A stretch of DNA of 64,000 nt from Saccharibacillus kuerlensis DSM 22868 (lineage in GTDB: Bacteria > Bacillota > Bacilli > Paenibacillales > Paenibacillaceae), in assembly GCF_000378145.1 (NCBI RefSeq), contig NZ_KB899284.1, positions 1-64,000 on the forward strand. Direction: 5' to 3'. Every line of letters begins with the position of its first letter. Position 1 is the stretch's first letter. The translations under genes were made by a program, and so were the position numbers. The notes under the pieces are model-generated. The model worked only from the letters and a program-made list of their open reading frames with translations. It searched no databases and was not told the DNA's origin. Below are positions 1 to 11,426 of the stretch, in pieces.

Positions 1-37
1 CGCCGGTCAACCATTGTCTCGCAGCAGCAACTCTTAT

Positions 38-66
38 ATATTAGCATGTTCGTTTTCGTTTTGCAA
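38..66 (-). promoter_or_regulatory. Promoter P2, probable rRNA operon promoter reading left
   Basis: On the minus strand the -35 hexamer TTGCAA (61-66) is followed by 17 bp and TAATAT (38-43). The downstream start of the transcript reads AGAGTTGCTGCTGCGAGAC. No coding region is seen from here to the left edge. In Bacillus subtilis an rRNA operon (rrnO) follows gyrA in the same direction, so a rRNA operon beyond the window is the likely target. That identification is inference. Confidence 0.55.
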
Positions 67-175
67 GTCTTTTTTAAAATCTTTTTTCAGCTTCTTACGA
101 AGCGTCTATTCCGATTCCATTCTGTACCTGCTCACTTGTCGAACCGCTCAGGCGCTCTCTCAAGGCCGTTCCTAG

Positions 176-204
176 AATATATCATGCTGCCAGTTAAATA
201 GCAA
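176..204 (-). promoter_or_regulatory. Promoter P1, upstream member of tandem pair reading left
   Basis: On the minus strand TTGCTA (199-204), a 17-bp spacer and TATATT (176-181) form a near-consensus sigma-A promoter about 138 bp upstream of P2. Tandem sigma-A promoters with no gene between them are typical of rRNA operons. Positions 205-295 contain no recognisable gene. Confidence 0.55.
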
Positions 205-295
205 GCATTATTTGACGATATATCGATATAAAATGCATTTTATAGATCTTAAGCTTTAAAAACCTACTGTTTATGCCTTTTTCCTTCATATAAAG

Positions 296-332
296 AAGAA
301 GAGATCTTGAGGGCAGCCCCAGATCTCTTCTT
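296..332 (-). terminator. Hairpin terminator after HD-GYP gene
   Basis: A perfect 12-bp inverted repeat AAGAAGAGATCT (296-307) / AGATCTCTTCTT (321-332) with a 13-nt loop sits 25 bp beyond the HD-GYP stop codon. The T-tract is short (CTTTA on the minus strand), so it is a moderate terminator. It may also act in the other direction. Confidence 0.6.
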
Positions 333-356
333 ATATAATCGATTGTTTGTTTATTT

Positions 357-1448
357 CTATAATACTTCCATGATGAAAAGTTGGCGTTCTTGTATCAGAT
401 TTACGATTTCACCGTTAACCGACACCATAGGCCTTGTAGGCTGATTGGCATCCGCATATACAATCTCTCCGACTTTACGGTTATTAAGCTTAACCCGGGT
501 ACCCAGTGCCAACTGCGTCGTATGCTTGATCAGTGTACGTACAATTGCCGGGTCAAGTTTACCGAACGAATCCTGCTCCAGCTGTTCCAATACGAGATAC
601 GGTGATGTTGCCCCGCGATAACGGCGATTTAACGTCATCGCATGGAAGATATCTGCTACAGCTACAATTTTCGAATAAATGTGCAGCTGTTCGCCTGTCA
701 GTTTGAACGGGTATCCACTGCCGTCAATACGTTCATGATGCTGCAGGGCAGCGAGCAGAACCCCTTCTTGCAAAGCCGTAGCATTTTTTAAAATTTGGTA
801 GCCATAAGTAGTATGATTATTCATTTCAATTTTTTCTTCTGGTCCCAACTCTTCAGGCTTGTGAAGAATGTTTGGTGAAACTTTAACTTTGCCGATATCA
901 TGCAGCAGACCGGCTAGTGCAACCTGAATCCAGTTCTTCTGCGGGATATCCATCCAGCGAGCCAGCATATACGAGGTGAGCGCACACAGTACAGCATGAT
1001 GATACATATAATCGTGCTTATCCGGCATTCGCGGTGTAAACCCTAGAATACGGTAACCTTGAATTTGGTCGATCAGCTTCTCCAGCTGTGCACGCCATTT
1101 AAAAACAGGAACCTCCATCGCTAAGACAGACGGGAAACTGGTTTTGATCAATGCGACCAGCTGCTCGTATTCCGAAATGAAGTTACGCTCTCTTTGACTG
1201 ACGGACAATTTAGCGGCGTCACCGGCTTGGAGTGCATTTTCATTTTCACTTTGTTCTGAATCTGTTTTTTCTTTTGGTTTTCTCTCTGACTGGAGTTCTA
1301 CCGAATCGATCATAAAAGCCCGCAAAATTTCTAAATCACGAGGAAACAACACTTTGCCTTTTTGAAAAAGTAAATTCCCTTTATCCGTATAAACGTTGGC
1401 CGCAATCTTTTTTCCTGCCTCAAGTTCATTCACGGGTATACTCACCAT
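357..1448 (-). CDS. HD-GYP domain protein, probable c-di-GMP phosphodiesterase
   Basis: This is a 363-residue cytoplasmic protein with no signal peptide or membrane segment. The N-terminal third (about 1-60) resembles the small beta domain often found before HD-GYP domains and is followed by a charged linker (about 60-85). The HD-GYP domain (about 145-320) shows the metal-binding HDIGK motif, a following NH and QHHERIDGSGYP, the diagnostic HHExxDGxGYP signature. Family members hydrolyse cyclic di-GMP to pGpG or GMP, so an active phosphodiesterase is expected. The ATG is preceded by AAGGAGG. The gene is downstream of gyrA, separated from it by a terminator and served by its own promoter at 1598-1626. 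Its physiological target (motility or biofilm) cannot be told from the sequence. Confidence 0.85.
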   Translation of the reverse strand: MVSIPVNELEAGKKIAANVYTDKGNLLFQKGKVLFPRDLEILRAFMIDSVELQSERKPKEKTDSEQSENENALQAGDAAKLSVSQRERNFISEYEQLVALIKTSFPSVLAMEVPVFKWRAQLEKLIDQIQGYRILGFTPRMPDKHDYMYHHAVLCALTSYMLARWMDIPQKNWIQVALAGLLHDIGKVKVSPNILHKPEELGPEEKIEMNNHTTYGYQILKNATALQEGVLLAALQHHERIDGSGYPFKLTGEQLHIYSKIVAVADIFHAMTLNRRYRGATSPYLVLEQLEQDSFGKLDPAIVRTLIKHTTQLALGTRVKLNNRKVGEIVYADANQPTRPMVSVNGEIVNLIQERQLFIMEVL

Positions 1449-1597
1449 GGCATATACCTCCTTGTATTGCAGTCGGTCGAGTTCCTTAAAGCGGTTATTC
1501 TGCCGGACACGGGCTTCGTCGCACGACTAAGCATAAGGTGTTAATTCCGTTGGAATGTCCGTTTAGTTATTTCGCGTCCCGCTTGCTTATAACTTAA

Positions 1598-1626
1598 ATT
1601 ATAGGCTGTGATACCAAGAGCAACAA
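1598..1626 (-). promoter_or_regulatory. Promoter of the HD-GYP gene
   Basis: The minus strand carries TTGTTG (1621-1626), a 17-bp spacer and a perfect TATAAT (1598-1603). The leader to the ATG is about 145 nt. Confidence 0.5.
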
Positions 1627-1682
1627 TACCAAAAATATCCGAAATCGGACTTTTGCTCATTATTTTATCAAAAAGGGGTTTT

Positions 1683-1720
1683 TTTATAAAAAAAAGGGAG
1701 ATCCCTCGGGACCTCCCTTT
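1683..1720 (-). terminator. Rho-independent terminator of gyrA
   Basis: An AAAGGGAG (1693-1700) / CTCCCTTT (1713-1720) stem is followed on the minus strand by a run of at least eight T (A-tract 1683-1692). It lies 25 bp beyond the gyrA stop codon. Confidence 0.85.
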
Positions 1721-1744
1721 CACTGTTTCATTGCCGACTTCCTC

Positions 1745-4294
1745 TTACTCTGCTGCTTCCGGATCGGTATCCAGCATATCCAGCATCGCTTTAGCTTCAA
1801 CATCAGCTACTACTGTACTTGCATTTTCCTCGGACAATTCGCCTTCAGCCAATTCATCCTCATCGGATTCCTCGCTCTTATCGATCCGGCAGACCGTTGC
1901 GACCGATTCATCCTCGCGAATATTGATCAATTTAACGCCTTGAGCATAACGCCCCATCGAAGAGATTCCATCCATGCTCGTACGGATCAATGTGCCGCTT
2001 GTCGTGATGATCATCAAGTCCTCTTCGGTTTTGACAACTTTCAAGCTGGCAACCGGACCATTCTTCTCCGTGACATTGATCGTTTTGATTCCTTTACCGC
2101 CGCGAGTCTGAATACGGTATTCCGCAATCGGCGTACGCTTGCCGTAGCCATTGCTCGTTACGATCAAGACTTCACGGTCCGGCTTGACGACATCCATGCC
2201 GATGACCGCATCTTCGCCTTCCAGCGAGATCCCTTTGACCCCTGTAGCACCGCGGCCCATCGAGCGCACATTGCTTTCTTTGAAGCGGATCGAAAGACCA
2301 GAAGCCGTACCCATAATGATCTCCTGCTCACCATCCGTCAGCTTGGCACCGATCAGCGCATCGTCTTCACGCAGCGTAATCGCGATTAGACCGCCTCTGC
2401 GGATATTTCCATAGTCGGTCAGCGGAGTTTTCTTCACGATTCCTCGGCATGTTGCGAAGAACAGGAAGCGGTCTTTCTTGAACTCTTGAACCGGAATAAC
2501 AGCATTGATCGACTCTCCCTGTTCAATCTGAATCAGGTTGATGATCGGCGTTCCCCGTGCAGTACGGCTGAGTTCCGGAATTTCGTAAGCCTTAATCCGG
2601 TAAACTTTACCCCGATCTGTAAAGAACAGCAGATGATTATGGGAATTGGTAGCAAAAAGATGCTCGACAAAGTCTTCTTCTTTTGTTCCCATGCCCATTA
2701 CCCCGCGCCCGCCGCGTTTCTGGCTGCGGTATGTGGTAGCCGGAAGACGCTTGATGTAACCGGTATGTGAAATGGTGATAACCACTTCTTCCTGAGGAAT
2801 CAAGTCTTCGTCCAGAATGCTGTCTTCACCGATCGTGATCTCAGTGCGGCGCTTATCCGCAAAACGCTCTTTGATCTCGTTCAGTTCATCGCTGATGATC
2901 TGTACAAGCAGACTTTCGTCTGCCAAAATAGCCCGGAATTCGCTAATCCGCTCCAGCAGCTCGTTATATTCGCCTTCAATCTTCTCGCGTTCCAGTCCGG
3001 TCAGACGCTGCAAACGCATATCGAGAATAGCCTGCGTCTGTTCTTGACTCAGCGAGTAACGCTCGGTCAGCTGTTCGCGTGCAGCGTCGGCTGTCTGCGA
3101 AGCCCGGATCAGCGCAATGACTTCATCCAGGTGATCCAACGCAATACGCAGACCTTCGAGAATGTGAGCACGCGCTTCTGCTTTTTTCAGATCGAACTCG
3201 GTACGACGGCGTACAACCACTTTCTGGTGCTCCAGGTAGTGATACAGCACGTCGCGAAGATTAAGGATTTTAGGTTCATTGTTGACGATTGCCAGCATGT
3301 TGACGCCAAACGTCGACTGCATAGCGGTATGACGGTACAAGTTGTTGAGTACAACGCTAGGATTCACGTCCCGACGCAATTCTACAACAATACGCATACC
3401 ATTCCGGTCGGACTCGTCGCGCAGGTCGGTAATACCGTCGATTCGTTTCTCGCGTACCAATTCGGCGATCTTTTCGACCAGGCGGGCTTTGTTGACCTGA
3501 TACGGAATCTCGGTAACAATAATTTTCGCTTTGTTGCCATGCTCTTCAATCTCTGCCTTGGCACGCATAGTAACCGAACCGCGTCCTGTCTGATACGCTT
3601 GACGAATGCCCGAACGTCCAAGAATAAATCCGGAAGTCGGGAAGTCGGGTCCCTGAATGTACTCCATCAGGTCAAGCGGGGTCAGATCCGGGTTCTGAAT
3701 CAGTGCCTGCACACCGTCAATGACCTCACCAAGATTGTGCGGCGGGATATTGGTCGCCATGCCGACTGCGATACCCGATACGCCGTTAACGAGCAAGTTC
3801 GGATAACGTGCCGGCAGTACGATCGGTTCATGTTCTTCACCGTCGTAGTTCGGTTGGAAGTCGATCGTTTCTTTGTTGATATCGCGCAGCATTTCCATCG
3901 CGATCTTCGACAGTCGCGCTTCTGTGTAACGCATAGCCGCTGCGCCGTCGCCGTCTACAGAACCGAAGTTGCCGTGTCCGTTAACGAGCATATAACGCAT
4001 GGAGAAGTCCTGCGCCATCCGTACCATCGTCTCATATACGGCAGAGTCACCGTGCGGGTGATACTTACCGATAACTTCGCCGACGATTCTCGCCGACTTT
4101 TTAAAAGGCTTATCCGGCGACATGCCGAGTTCGGACATTGCATAGAGAATCCGTCTGTGAACAGGCTTCAGCCCGTCTCTGACGTCCGGCAGCGCGCGGC
4201 TGACGATGATACTCATTGCATAATCCATAAAGGACTCGCTCATTTCTTTGCCGATGTCCCGATCTATGACTTGCGATCTTTGTTCTTCCGCCAT
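1745..4294 (-). CDS. gyrA: DNA gyrase subunit A
   Basis: This 849-residue subunit pairs with GyrB in the A2B2 gyrase that introduces negative supercoils. The N-terminal breakage-reunion domain contains the catalytic tyrosine Tyr123 in [10 protein letters not shown]. The quinolone region has Ser84 and Glu88 (HGDSAVYE), the drug-sensitive residues. The C-terminal beta-pinwheel carries the GyrA box QKRGGRG (near residue 530). The protein ends in a strongly acidic tail (about 805-849), as in other Firmicutes GyrA. The ATG is preceded by GAAGGAGGCAGTC. gyrB lies upstream but is separated by its own terminator and a 350-bp gap, so gyrA is probably transcribed mainly from its own promoter. A TATAAT at 4493-4498 on the minus strand is a possible -10 without a clear -35. 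Confidence 0.98.
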   Translation of the reverse strand: MAEEQRSQVIDRDIGKEMSESFMDYAMSIIVSRALPDVRDGLKPVHRRILYAMSELGMSPDKPFKKSARIVGEVIGKYHPHGDSAVYETMVRMAQDFSMRYMLVNGHGNFGSVDGDGAAAMRYTEARLSKIAMEMLRDINKETIDFQPNYDGEEHEPIVLPARYPNLLVNGVSGIAVGMATNIPPHNLGEVIDGVQALIQNPDLTPLDLMEYIQGPDFPTSGFILGRSGIRQAYQTGRGSVTMRAKAEIEEHGNKAKIIVTEIPYQVNKARLVEKIAELVREKRIDGITDLRDESDRNGMRIVVELRRDVNPSVVLNNLYRHTAMQSTFGVNMLAIVNNEPKILNLRDVLYHYLEHQKVVVRRRTEFDLKKAEARAHILEGLRIALDHLDEVIALIRASQTADAAREQLTERYSLSQEQTQAILDMRLQRLTGLEREKIEGEYNELLERISEFRAILADESLLVQIISDELNEIKERFADKRRTEITIGEDSILDEDLIPQEEVVITISHTGYIKRLPATTYRSQKRGGRGVMGMGTKEEDFVEHLFATNSHNHLLFFTDRGKVYRIKAYEIPELSRTARGTPIINLIQIEQGESINAVIPVQEFKKDRFLFFATCRGIVKKTPLTDYGNIRRGGLIAITLREDDALIGAKLTDGEQEIIMGTASGLSIRFKESNVRSMGRGATGVKGISLEGEDAVIGMDVVKPDREVLIVTSNGYGKRTPIAEYRIQTRGGKGIKTINVTEKNGPVASLKVVKTEEDLMIITTSGTLIRTSMDGISSMGRYAQGVKLINIREDESVATVCRIDKSEESDEDELAEGELSEENASTVVADVEAKAMLDMLDTDPEAAE

Positions 4295-4575
4295 GACTGC
4301 CTCCTTCTATTTGGATACATCTTCAACCAACTTGTTCCGAAAACGGATCGCGGTTTGAACATGCCCCGTTGGTGCCTGCATAATCACGTTGGTTACTGCT
4401 CTTTAAGCTGCTGTTGTATTTAAGAACAAGCCTTTAAAATCACCTTGCAAACGCCCAGAATATGAGGCTTCCACATCCTTATTATTATACCATTAATCCG
4501 GCCGGATGTCCGTATTTTATACCGGAAAAGCAAGGATAAAATGACGTTTCTTTTGCGTTTTCATGCATTTTTCAT

Positions 4576-4612
4576 ATAAAAAAGAAGAGGCGCCCTCTGT
4601 CGGCCGCCTCTC
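4576..4612 (-). terminator. Terminator after gyrB
   Basis: The stem GAGGCG (4587-4592) / CGCCTC (4605-4610) is followed on the minus strand by CTTCTTTTTTT. It separates gyrB from gyrA. Confidence 0.7.
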
Positions 4613-4646
4613 CTTCGCCCCTTTCCGAACGAGGGGAAATCCGTTG

Positions 4647-6710
<2,064 letters not shown>

Positions 6711-6962
6711 TCAAAGACCCGCGCTGAACGACTTGGAACGTTTCTTCAGCGTAGCGGATGAAATAGGCGAATAGTATACGACCGACTTGGTAACAACGAT
6801 CGATTTGGCTTCTTCTTCGCCGATCGTTTCCACCTGTTTGTTTTCTATGGCGGCATTAACGAACTGCTTGGAAATCCGCGACGCTTTTTCGATCGAGATA
6901 TCAAAGATGCCAATTAGCTCCGTAGAACGGATGATTTTTTCGCCACCAAGATGAATATACAT
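6711..6962 (-). CDS. remB: Extracellular matrix regulator RemB (YaaB, DUF370)
   Basis: This 83-residue protein belongs to the DUF370 family. In Bacillus subtilis remB (yaaB) has the same place, between recF and gyrB, and its RemA paralogue binds DNA and activates biofilm matrix and osmoprotection genes. The sequence begins MYIHLGGEKIIRSTELIGIF, which is typical of the family. AAGGAGG is present about 11 nt before the ATG. Function is inferred from family and position. Confidence 0.85.
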   Translation of the reverse strand: MYIHLGGEKIIRSTELIGIFDISIEKASRISKQFVNAAIENKQVETIGEEEAKSIVVTKSVVYYSPISSATLKKRSKSFSAGL

Positions 6963-6998
6963 AAGAACCCGTAACCTCCTTGGGATGGGAGAACGTAT

Positions 6999-8108
6999 CT
7001 AGGATTCGACATGTCCTTCGCTGACCTGATAAATATGAGCCCCCTGCAGCTTCTCCGCATGAATCGTTTCGATCCCTGTCGCAGTAATAAAGGTCTGCAC
7101 CCGACTCTGGAATGTCTCGATCAGCTGTGTCTGCCGATACGGATCAAGCTCGGACAATACGTCATCGAGCAGGAGAATCGGATATTCGCCGATTTCTTCG
7201 TGTATGAGTTCGATCTCTGCCAACTTTAGGGAAAGCGCCGTTGTGCGCTGTTGGCCCTGCGATCCAAAATTGTGCACTTCTTTTTCGTTGATGAAAAAGC
7301 TCAGGTCGTCCCGGTGAGGACCGGCAAGCGTCGTTCCCCGGCGGATTTCCTGATCACGCACTTGTGATAATTTTATCATAAATTGATCCAATAAAACAGC
7401 TTCATCTTCTTCTTCGACTTCGCCAAATGAAGGAACATAGCGCAGCAGAAGCTCCTCTTTTCCGCCAGTTATCCCCTTGTGGATATCCTGCGCCCAAATT
7501 TGAAGCTTGCGAATAAATCGCTTGCGTCTGCGTACGATGTTCGCTCCGTGTTCAGCAAGCTGTTCGTTCCAGATTTCCATCAGAACCGGATCCGGCGTTT
7601 TGCCGTATGACTGCTTGAGCATATTGTTGCGCTGCACAAGCACTTTCTGATACTGCTGCAGGTGGAAAAGGTAACTTGGCTGTACCTGTCCGATTTCCAT
7701 GTCGAGAAAACGGCGGCGGATGCCAGGGGTTCCTTTGACAATTTCGAGATCTTCCGGCGCAAACATCACCACATTCAGCGTCCCGATGAAATCGCTCAGC
7801 TTACGCTGTTCCAGCCCATTAATCTTTGCTTTTTTCCCTTTGGGAGAAAGCGACAATTCCAAATGCACGTTTCCGTACTTTTTTTCCACATGACAGCCTG
7901 CATAGGCACTATCCTCGCCGAAAGAGATCAGCTCGCGGTCTTTGGCCGTGCGATGCGACTTGGTCAGCGCCAGCACGAACAGAGACTCCACAAGATTCGT
8001 TTTGCCTTGGGCATTGCGGCCGATCATCAGGTTCACGCTGCCGAAGTTTTCCAGTTTCAGTTCGCCATAGTTGCGGTAATTCTTGAGTGCGATGTCTCTA
8101 ACTTGCAC
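6999..8108 (-). CDS. recF: DNA replication and repair protein RecF
   Basis: This 369-residue SMC-like ATPase loads RecA at gaps with RecO and RecR. Walker A GRNAQGKT is at residues 30-37, the ABC-like signature region is near 300, and Walker B ILLLDDVLSELD is near 320. The open frame extends 92 codons further upstream, through the yaaA-recF gap and into yaaA. I place the start at GTG (8108), 12 nt after AGGAGG, because family alignment begins at QVRDIALKNYRNYGEL. The gap to yaaA is about 150 bp. Confidence 0.93.
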   Translation of the reverse strand: MQVRDIALKNYRNYGELKLENFGSVNLMIGRNAQGKTNLVESLFVLALTKSHRTAKDRELISFGEDSAYAGCHVEKKYGNVHLELSLSPKGKKAKINGLEQRKLSDFIGTLNVVMFAPEDLEIVKGTPGIRRRFLDMEIGQVQPSYLFHLQQYQKVLVQRNNMLKQSYGKTPDPVLMEIWNEQLAEHGANIVRRRKRFIRKLQIWAQDIHKGITGGKEELLLRYVPSFGEVEEEDEAVLLDQFMIKLSQVRDQEIRRGTTLAGPHRDDLSFFINEKEVHNFGSQGQQRTTALSLKLAEIELIHEEIGEYPILLLDDVLSELDPYRQTQLIETFQSRVQTFITATGIETIHAEKLQGAHIYQVSEGHVES

Positions 8109-8262
8109 GTGATTTCGATGCCTCCTGTGCGCCCGCCGCAAAATGAAGACGAGGCCGCATTTGCTTCTACGCAAAGCCGCCCCGTCTGTGTAAGTGAGTA
8201 ACCCGCTTCTGCGGGTGCTGTATGCTTGCTTGTCATTGCCGCCGCGGCTTACGGAAAAAGCT

Positions 8263-8481
8263 TTAGTCTTCCCGGACCACCTTGAAGGTTCCCTCGCCGT
8301 CCACTTCGACCGTGTCCCCGGGATACAGCTTACGTCCCCGACGCTCTTCGTTTTCTCCGTTGACCTGCACGAGACCTTCGGCAATCAGCATTTTGGCGCT
8401 GCCCCCAGTGGAGATACAGTTCGCCAGCTTCAGAAACGTGTCAAGCTTAATATATTCCGTGCGGATTGATACTTCATTCAT
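8263..8481 (-). CDS. yaaA: S4 domain protein YaaA
   Basis: This 72-residue RNA-binding S4 domain protein is found between dnaN and recF in most Bacilli. It shows the S4 pattern IKLDTFLKLANCISTGGSAK and NGENEERRGRKLYPGDTV. AAAGGAGG lies 8 nt before the ATG at 8481. An ATG one codon earlier (8484, 5 nt from the SD) is the alternative. Its role is probably ribosome-related but has not been demonstrated by sequence. Confidence 0.88.
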   Translation of the reverse strand: MNEVSIRTEYIKLDTFLKLANCISTGGSAKMLIAEGLVQVNGENEERRGRKLYPGDTVEVDGEGTFKVVRED

Positions 8482-8550
8482 CATTTTGCCCTCCTTTCGT
8501 CCTTGTGTCAAAAAAAGAATTGAAATAGGGCGCTGTATGGCGTCTTCGCC

Positions 8551-9693
8551 TTAGTTCGTCGTCCGGTAAGGGAGAATGATATACAGGCTGTTGCTGTCAT
8601 CGGTCGGTTCGATAATGATCGGGCTCATCACGCCTGTGAAACGGATGATTAACTGCTCGCTTTCGATCACTTTCAGTACATCAAGCATGTATTTGGAGTT
8701 GAACGACAGACGCAGCTGCTCGCCTTCGAACTCCGCCAATTCGATCTCTTCTTTTACGCGTCCAAGTTCTGTCGAACTCGACGAGATCTCGATGCCGCCG
8801 CCTTCGATCGTCTGCATACGCACGATATTCGTTTTTTCTTCACGCGACAGCAAATAGGCCCGGTCGATCGACTCGCTCAGCTTTTTTGTATCAAGCAGCA
8901 GTCTCGTTTTGTGACTGGATGGAATAATTTTGGACGTATCCGGATACAAGCCGTCCAGAATACGCGAATAGAACAGCACCCGGTCTACTTTGAACAGCAC
9001 TTGGTTGTCGGCAACGACGATATCGACAAGTGTGTTTTGATCCGGAATAATTTTGCTAAGCTCGCTAAGTGTCTTACCGGAAATGACAACATTGTTGAAT
9101 TCAAGATCTTCCGTGCCTTCCAGTCGAACGGTACGTGTTGCCAGGCGATGCCGGTCGGTCGCTACGAATTTGAGCTGTCCTTCTTTCAAACTCCACATCA
9201 CACCGGTCAGAATCGGAGTCGTCTCTTGTGTAGAGATCGAGAAGCCGGTTTGACGAATCATATGCCGCAGCAGATCGCCGGGTACGGACAGAATGCGGTT
9301 TTCTTCGATGCTCGGCAGAACCGGGAACTCTTCCGGATCCAGGCCTACCAGTTGGATGTCCGTTGCGCCCGCACGGATAAACGTCTGGAATCCGCTGCCC
9401 ACTTCCATCTCAATCTCCGCAGTCGGCAGCTTTTTGATAATTTCCACAAAGAACTTGGCCGGGAGCACAACGCTGCCGACTTTCTCTACCGTCACTACCA
9501 TTTTGTTGCCTTCCTCAGCAGGAATAAACGATTGGATCGAAATATCCGTATCGCTGGCAGTCAAAGTAACTCCGTGGTAGGCGACATCGAATTTAATGCC
9601 TCCAAGGATTGGAATTGTTGTACGGCTGGAAATAGCTTTGGATACATGTTGAATGGCGTCGCTGAGGTGGGATTTGGAAATGCTGATCTTCAT
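8551..9693 (-). CDS. dnaN: DNA polymerase III beta subunit (sliding clamp)
   Basis: This 380-residue protein has three clamp domains and ends in the family-typical LYIILPYRTTN. As a homodimer it rings DNA and tethers polymerase and other clamp-binding proteins. The ATG at 9693 is preceded by GGAGT. It is downstream of dnaA, with an unusually informative 156-bp gap that contains DnaA boxes and a DnaA-trio (see 9733-9771). Confidence 0.97.
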   Translation of the reverse strand: MKISISKSHLSDAIQHVSKAISSRTTIPILGGIKFDVAYHGVTLTASDTDISIQSFIPAEEGNKMVVTVEKVGSVVLPAKFFVEIIKKLPTAEIEMEVGSGFQTFIRAGATDIQLVGLDPEEFPVLPSIEENRILSVPGDLLRHMIRQTGFSISTQETTPILTGVMWSLKEGQLKFVATDRHRLATRTVRLEGTEDLEFNNVVISGKTLSELSKIIPDQNTLVDIVVADNQVLFKVDRVLFYSRILDGLYPDTSKIIPSSHKTRLLLDTKKLSESIDRAYLLSREEKTNIVRMQTIEGGGIEISSSSTELGRVKEEIELAEFEGEQLRLSFNSKYMLDVLKVIESEQLIIRFTGVMSPIIIEPTDDSNSLYIILPYRTTN

Positions 9694-9732
9694 CTCGTCA
9701 CTCCTGTATAGATAATATATTCTTTAAGATCT

Positions 9733-9771
9733 TTATAGTAAAAGTAGTAGGGGCCCTGAATATGTGGATAA
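9733..9771 (-). other. DnaA box, GC spacer and DnaA-trio: oriC unwinding module
   Basis: Read on the minus strand, a perfect DnaA box TTATCCACA (9763-9771) is followed by a short spacer with GGGCCCC (9750-9756). The trinucleotide run TACTACTTTTACTA follows (9736-9749), and then an AT-rich stretch into dnaN (9694-9735). This order matches the basal unwinding system of Bacillus subtilis, where DnaA loads from the box onto single-stranded TAC/TAG-like trios to melt the origin. The module is in the dnaA-dnaN gap, the equivalent of incC. Confidence 0.75.
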
Positions 9772-9803
9772 CATTGAAAAAAGGGCGAAAAACATAATAA
9801 ACG

Positions 9804-9840
9804 AAGCCTATCCACATGTGTATAAGGTGTGCATAGGCTT
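9804..9840 (-). promoter_or_regulatory. Hairpin with two back-to-back DnaA boxes after dnaA
   Basis: The inverted repeat AAGCCTAT (9804-9811) / ATAGGCTT (9833-9840) lies 10 bp after the dnaA stop. Inside are CTATCCACA (plus, 9808-9816) and TTATACACA (minus, 9817-9825), both one base from the consensus TTATCCACA. It may be a weak terminator or attenuator between dnaA and dnaN as well as part of the DnaA-binding array. The T-tract is poor. Confidence 0.5.
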
Positions 9841-9849
9841 TTCGTTTAT

Positions 9850-11205
9850 TCAGGAAGGATTTTTGATTTTCTCCGTCAGGTTGTGGACAACTTTTGACAA
9901 CTCCTGATCGACTTTGAGCGATTGGGAGATTTTCTCGTGCGCATGAATGACAGTCGTGTGATCGCGTCCACCGAATGCTTCGCCGATCTTCGGCAGAGAG
10001 TAGTCGGTCAGTTCACGGGACAGATACATGGCAACTTGACGCGGGAAAGCAATGGCTTTGGTACGTTTCCTCGCTTTGAAATCTTCCATTTTGAGATTAT
10101 AGTACTCGCCGACCCGCTGCTGAATATCCTGGATGGTAATGATTCGCGGCCGGCTGGAAGGAATGATATCTTTGAGCGCTTCGGCAGCGAGATGCGCCGT
10201 TACGTCCTGATTGGTCAGCGAAGAATACGCAACAACACGAATCAGCGCTCCTTCCAATTCCCTGATGTTAGTGTCGATCTGATTAGCGATGTACATCATG
10301 GCTTCATTCGGCACATCCAGGTTTTCCGCTTTGGCTTTTTTGCGCAGGATCGCAATCCGCGTCTCCAGATCCGGCGGTTGAATATCGGTAATCAATCCCC
10401 ACTCGAACCGTGAGCGCAGTCGTTCTTCAAGCGTTGGAATTTCTTTTGGAGGACGGTCGCTGGAGATGATAATCTGCTTACTCTCCTCATGCAGCGCGTT
10501 AAACGTATGGAAAAATTCCTCCTGAGTCGATTCCTTGCCTGCGATGAATTGAATGTCGTCGATCAGCAGAATATCGATGTTCCGATACTTGTTCCGGAAG
10601 CTTTCGCCGCGGTTGTCGCGGATCGAATTGATGAACTCGTTCGTGAACTTCTCTGAAGAGATGTACACGACGCGGCTGTTCGGATTGTGCTGCAAAATGT
10701 AATGTCCGATTGCATGCATCAAATGTGTTTTTCCAAGTCCTACTCCCCCGTACAGAAAAAGTGGGTTGTAGGCTTTTGCCGGCGCCTCGGCGACGGCAAG
10801 CGATGCGGCATGGGCGAAGCGGTTGCCGGATCCGATGACGAATGTGTCAAATGTGTACTTCGGATTCAGCATATTTGTGTTCGCTTCGACGCTGACCTGT
10901 ACCGGCGTAGGTGCCGGTGCAGAAGGTTTTTGTTGAAGTTCTTCCTCGCGGCCGGGTTCCTCGATAACGAATTTGACTGTGACGCTGCGTCCCAGCACGT
11001 CAAAAGCCACCTGCGCCACAAGCTTGGTATACCGGCTTTCCAGCCACTCCACGGCAAATGTTGTCGGTGCCGATACGGTCAGCGCGCGCTGAGTAAGCTG
11101 AATGGCCTGAGTTGCCTTGAACCAGGTATCAAAACTGGGTTTGCTCAGCTTTGTTTGAATAATAGATAGAATTTGCTGCCACAATTGAGCGGTATGGCTG
11201 TCCAC
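9850..11205 (-). CDS. dnaA: Chromosomal replication initiator protein DnaA
   Basis: This 451-residue AAA+ initiator binds DnaA boxes and melts oriC. Domain I is at about 1-85, a Pro/Gln-rich linker at about 88-108, Walker [10 protein letters not shown] at 153-161 and Walker B LLIDDIQF near 215. Domain IV has the DNA-binding signature [16 protein letters not shown] near 415. The start is GTG (11205), preceded by AAGGAGT at an 8-nt spacing. It leads the dnaA-dnaN-yaaA-recF-remB-gyrB series. Autoregulation through the DnaA boxes upstream and downstream is likely. Confidence 0.97.
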   Translation of the reverse strand: MDSHTAQLWQQILSIIQTKLSKPSFDTWFKATQAIQLTQRALTVSAPTTFAVEWLESRYTKLVAQVAFDVLGRSVTVKFVIEEPGREEELQQKPSAPAPTPVQVSVEANTNMLNPKYTFDTFVIGSGNRFAHAASLAVAEAPAKAYNPLFLYGGVGLGKTHLMHAIGHYILQHNPNSRVVYISSEKFTNEFINSIRDNRGESFRNKYRNIDILLIDDIQFIAGKESTQEEFFHTFNALHEESKQIIISSDRPPKEIPTLEERLRSRFEWGLITDIQPPDLETRIAILRKKAKAENLDVPNEAMMYIANQIDTNIRELEGALIRVVAYSSLTNQDVTAHLAAEALKDIIPSSRPRIITIQDIQQRVGEYYNLKMEDFKARKRTKAIAFPRQVAMYLSRELTDYSLPKIGEAFGGRDHTTVIHAHEKISQSLKVDQELSKVVHNLTEKIKNPS

Positions 11206-11426
11206 AAACTGTCACTCCTTTGAAATCATACGTGTGGCTTAAGCCGGAGCATCCGCCAAAAGTTTTCGGAAATGCGGCGTGTCTTCAAGTTGATGTGTCG
11301 TCCGAATAAATCGGATACGACCCTCTGTTTCACTGCCGCAGCACTTAGCCGGAAGCCAAAAAGTAAGAGGATATCGCAGAGGCGACGAGTTTTGAAGGCA
11401 CGACCTAGGGAAAAGCCGAGAGGGAT

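Noticed and set aside
3044-4423. 459-codon open frame opposite gyrA
   Set aside because: Antisense shadow caused by codon usage of gyrA; no independent evidence of a gene.
4493-4498. gyrA promoter with TATAAT
   Set aside because: A good -10 but no acceptable -35 at 16-18 bp; mentioned under gyrA but not listed as a promoter.
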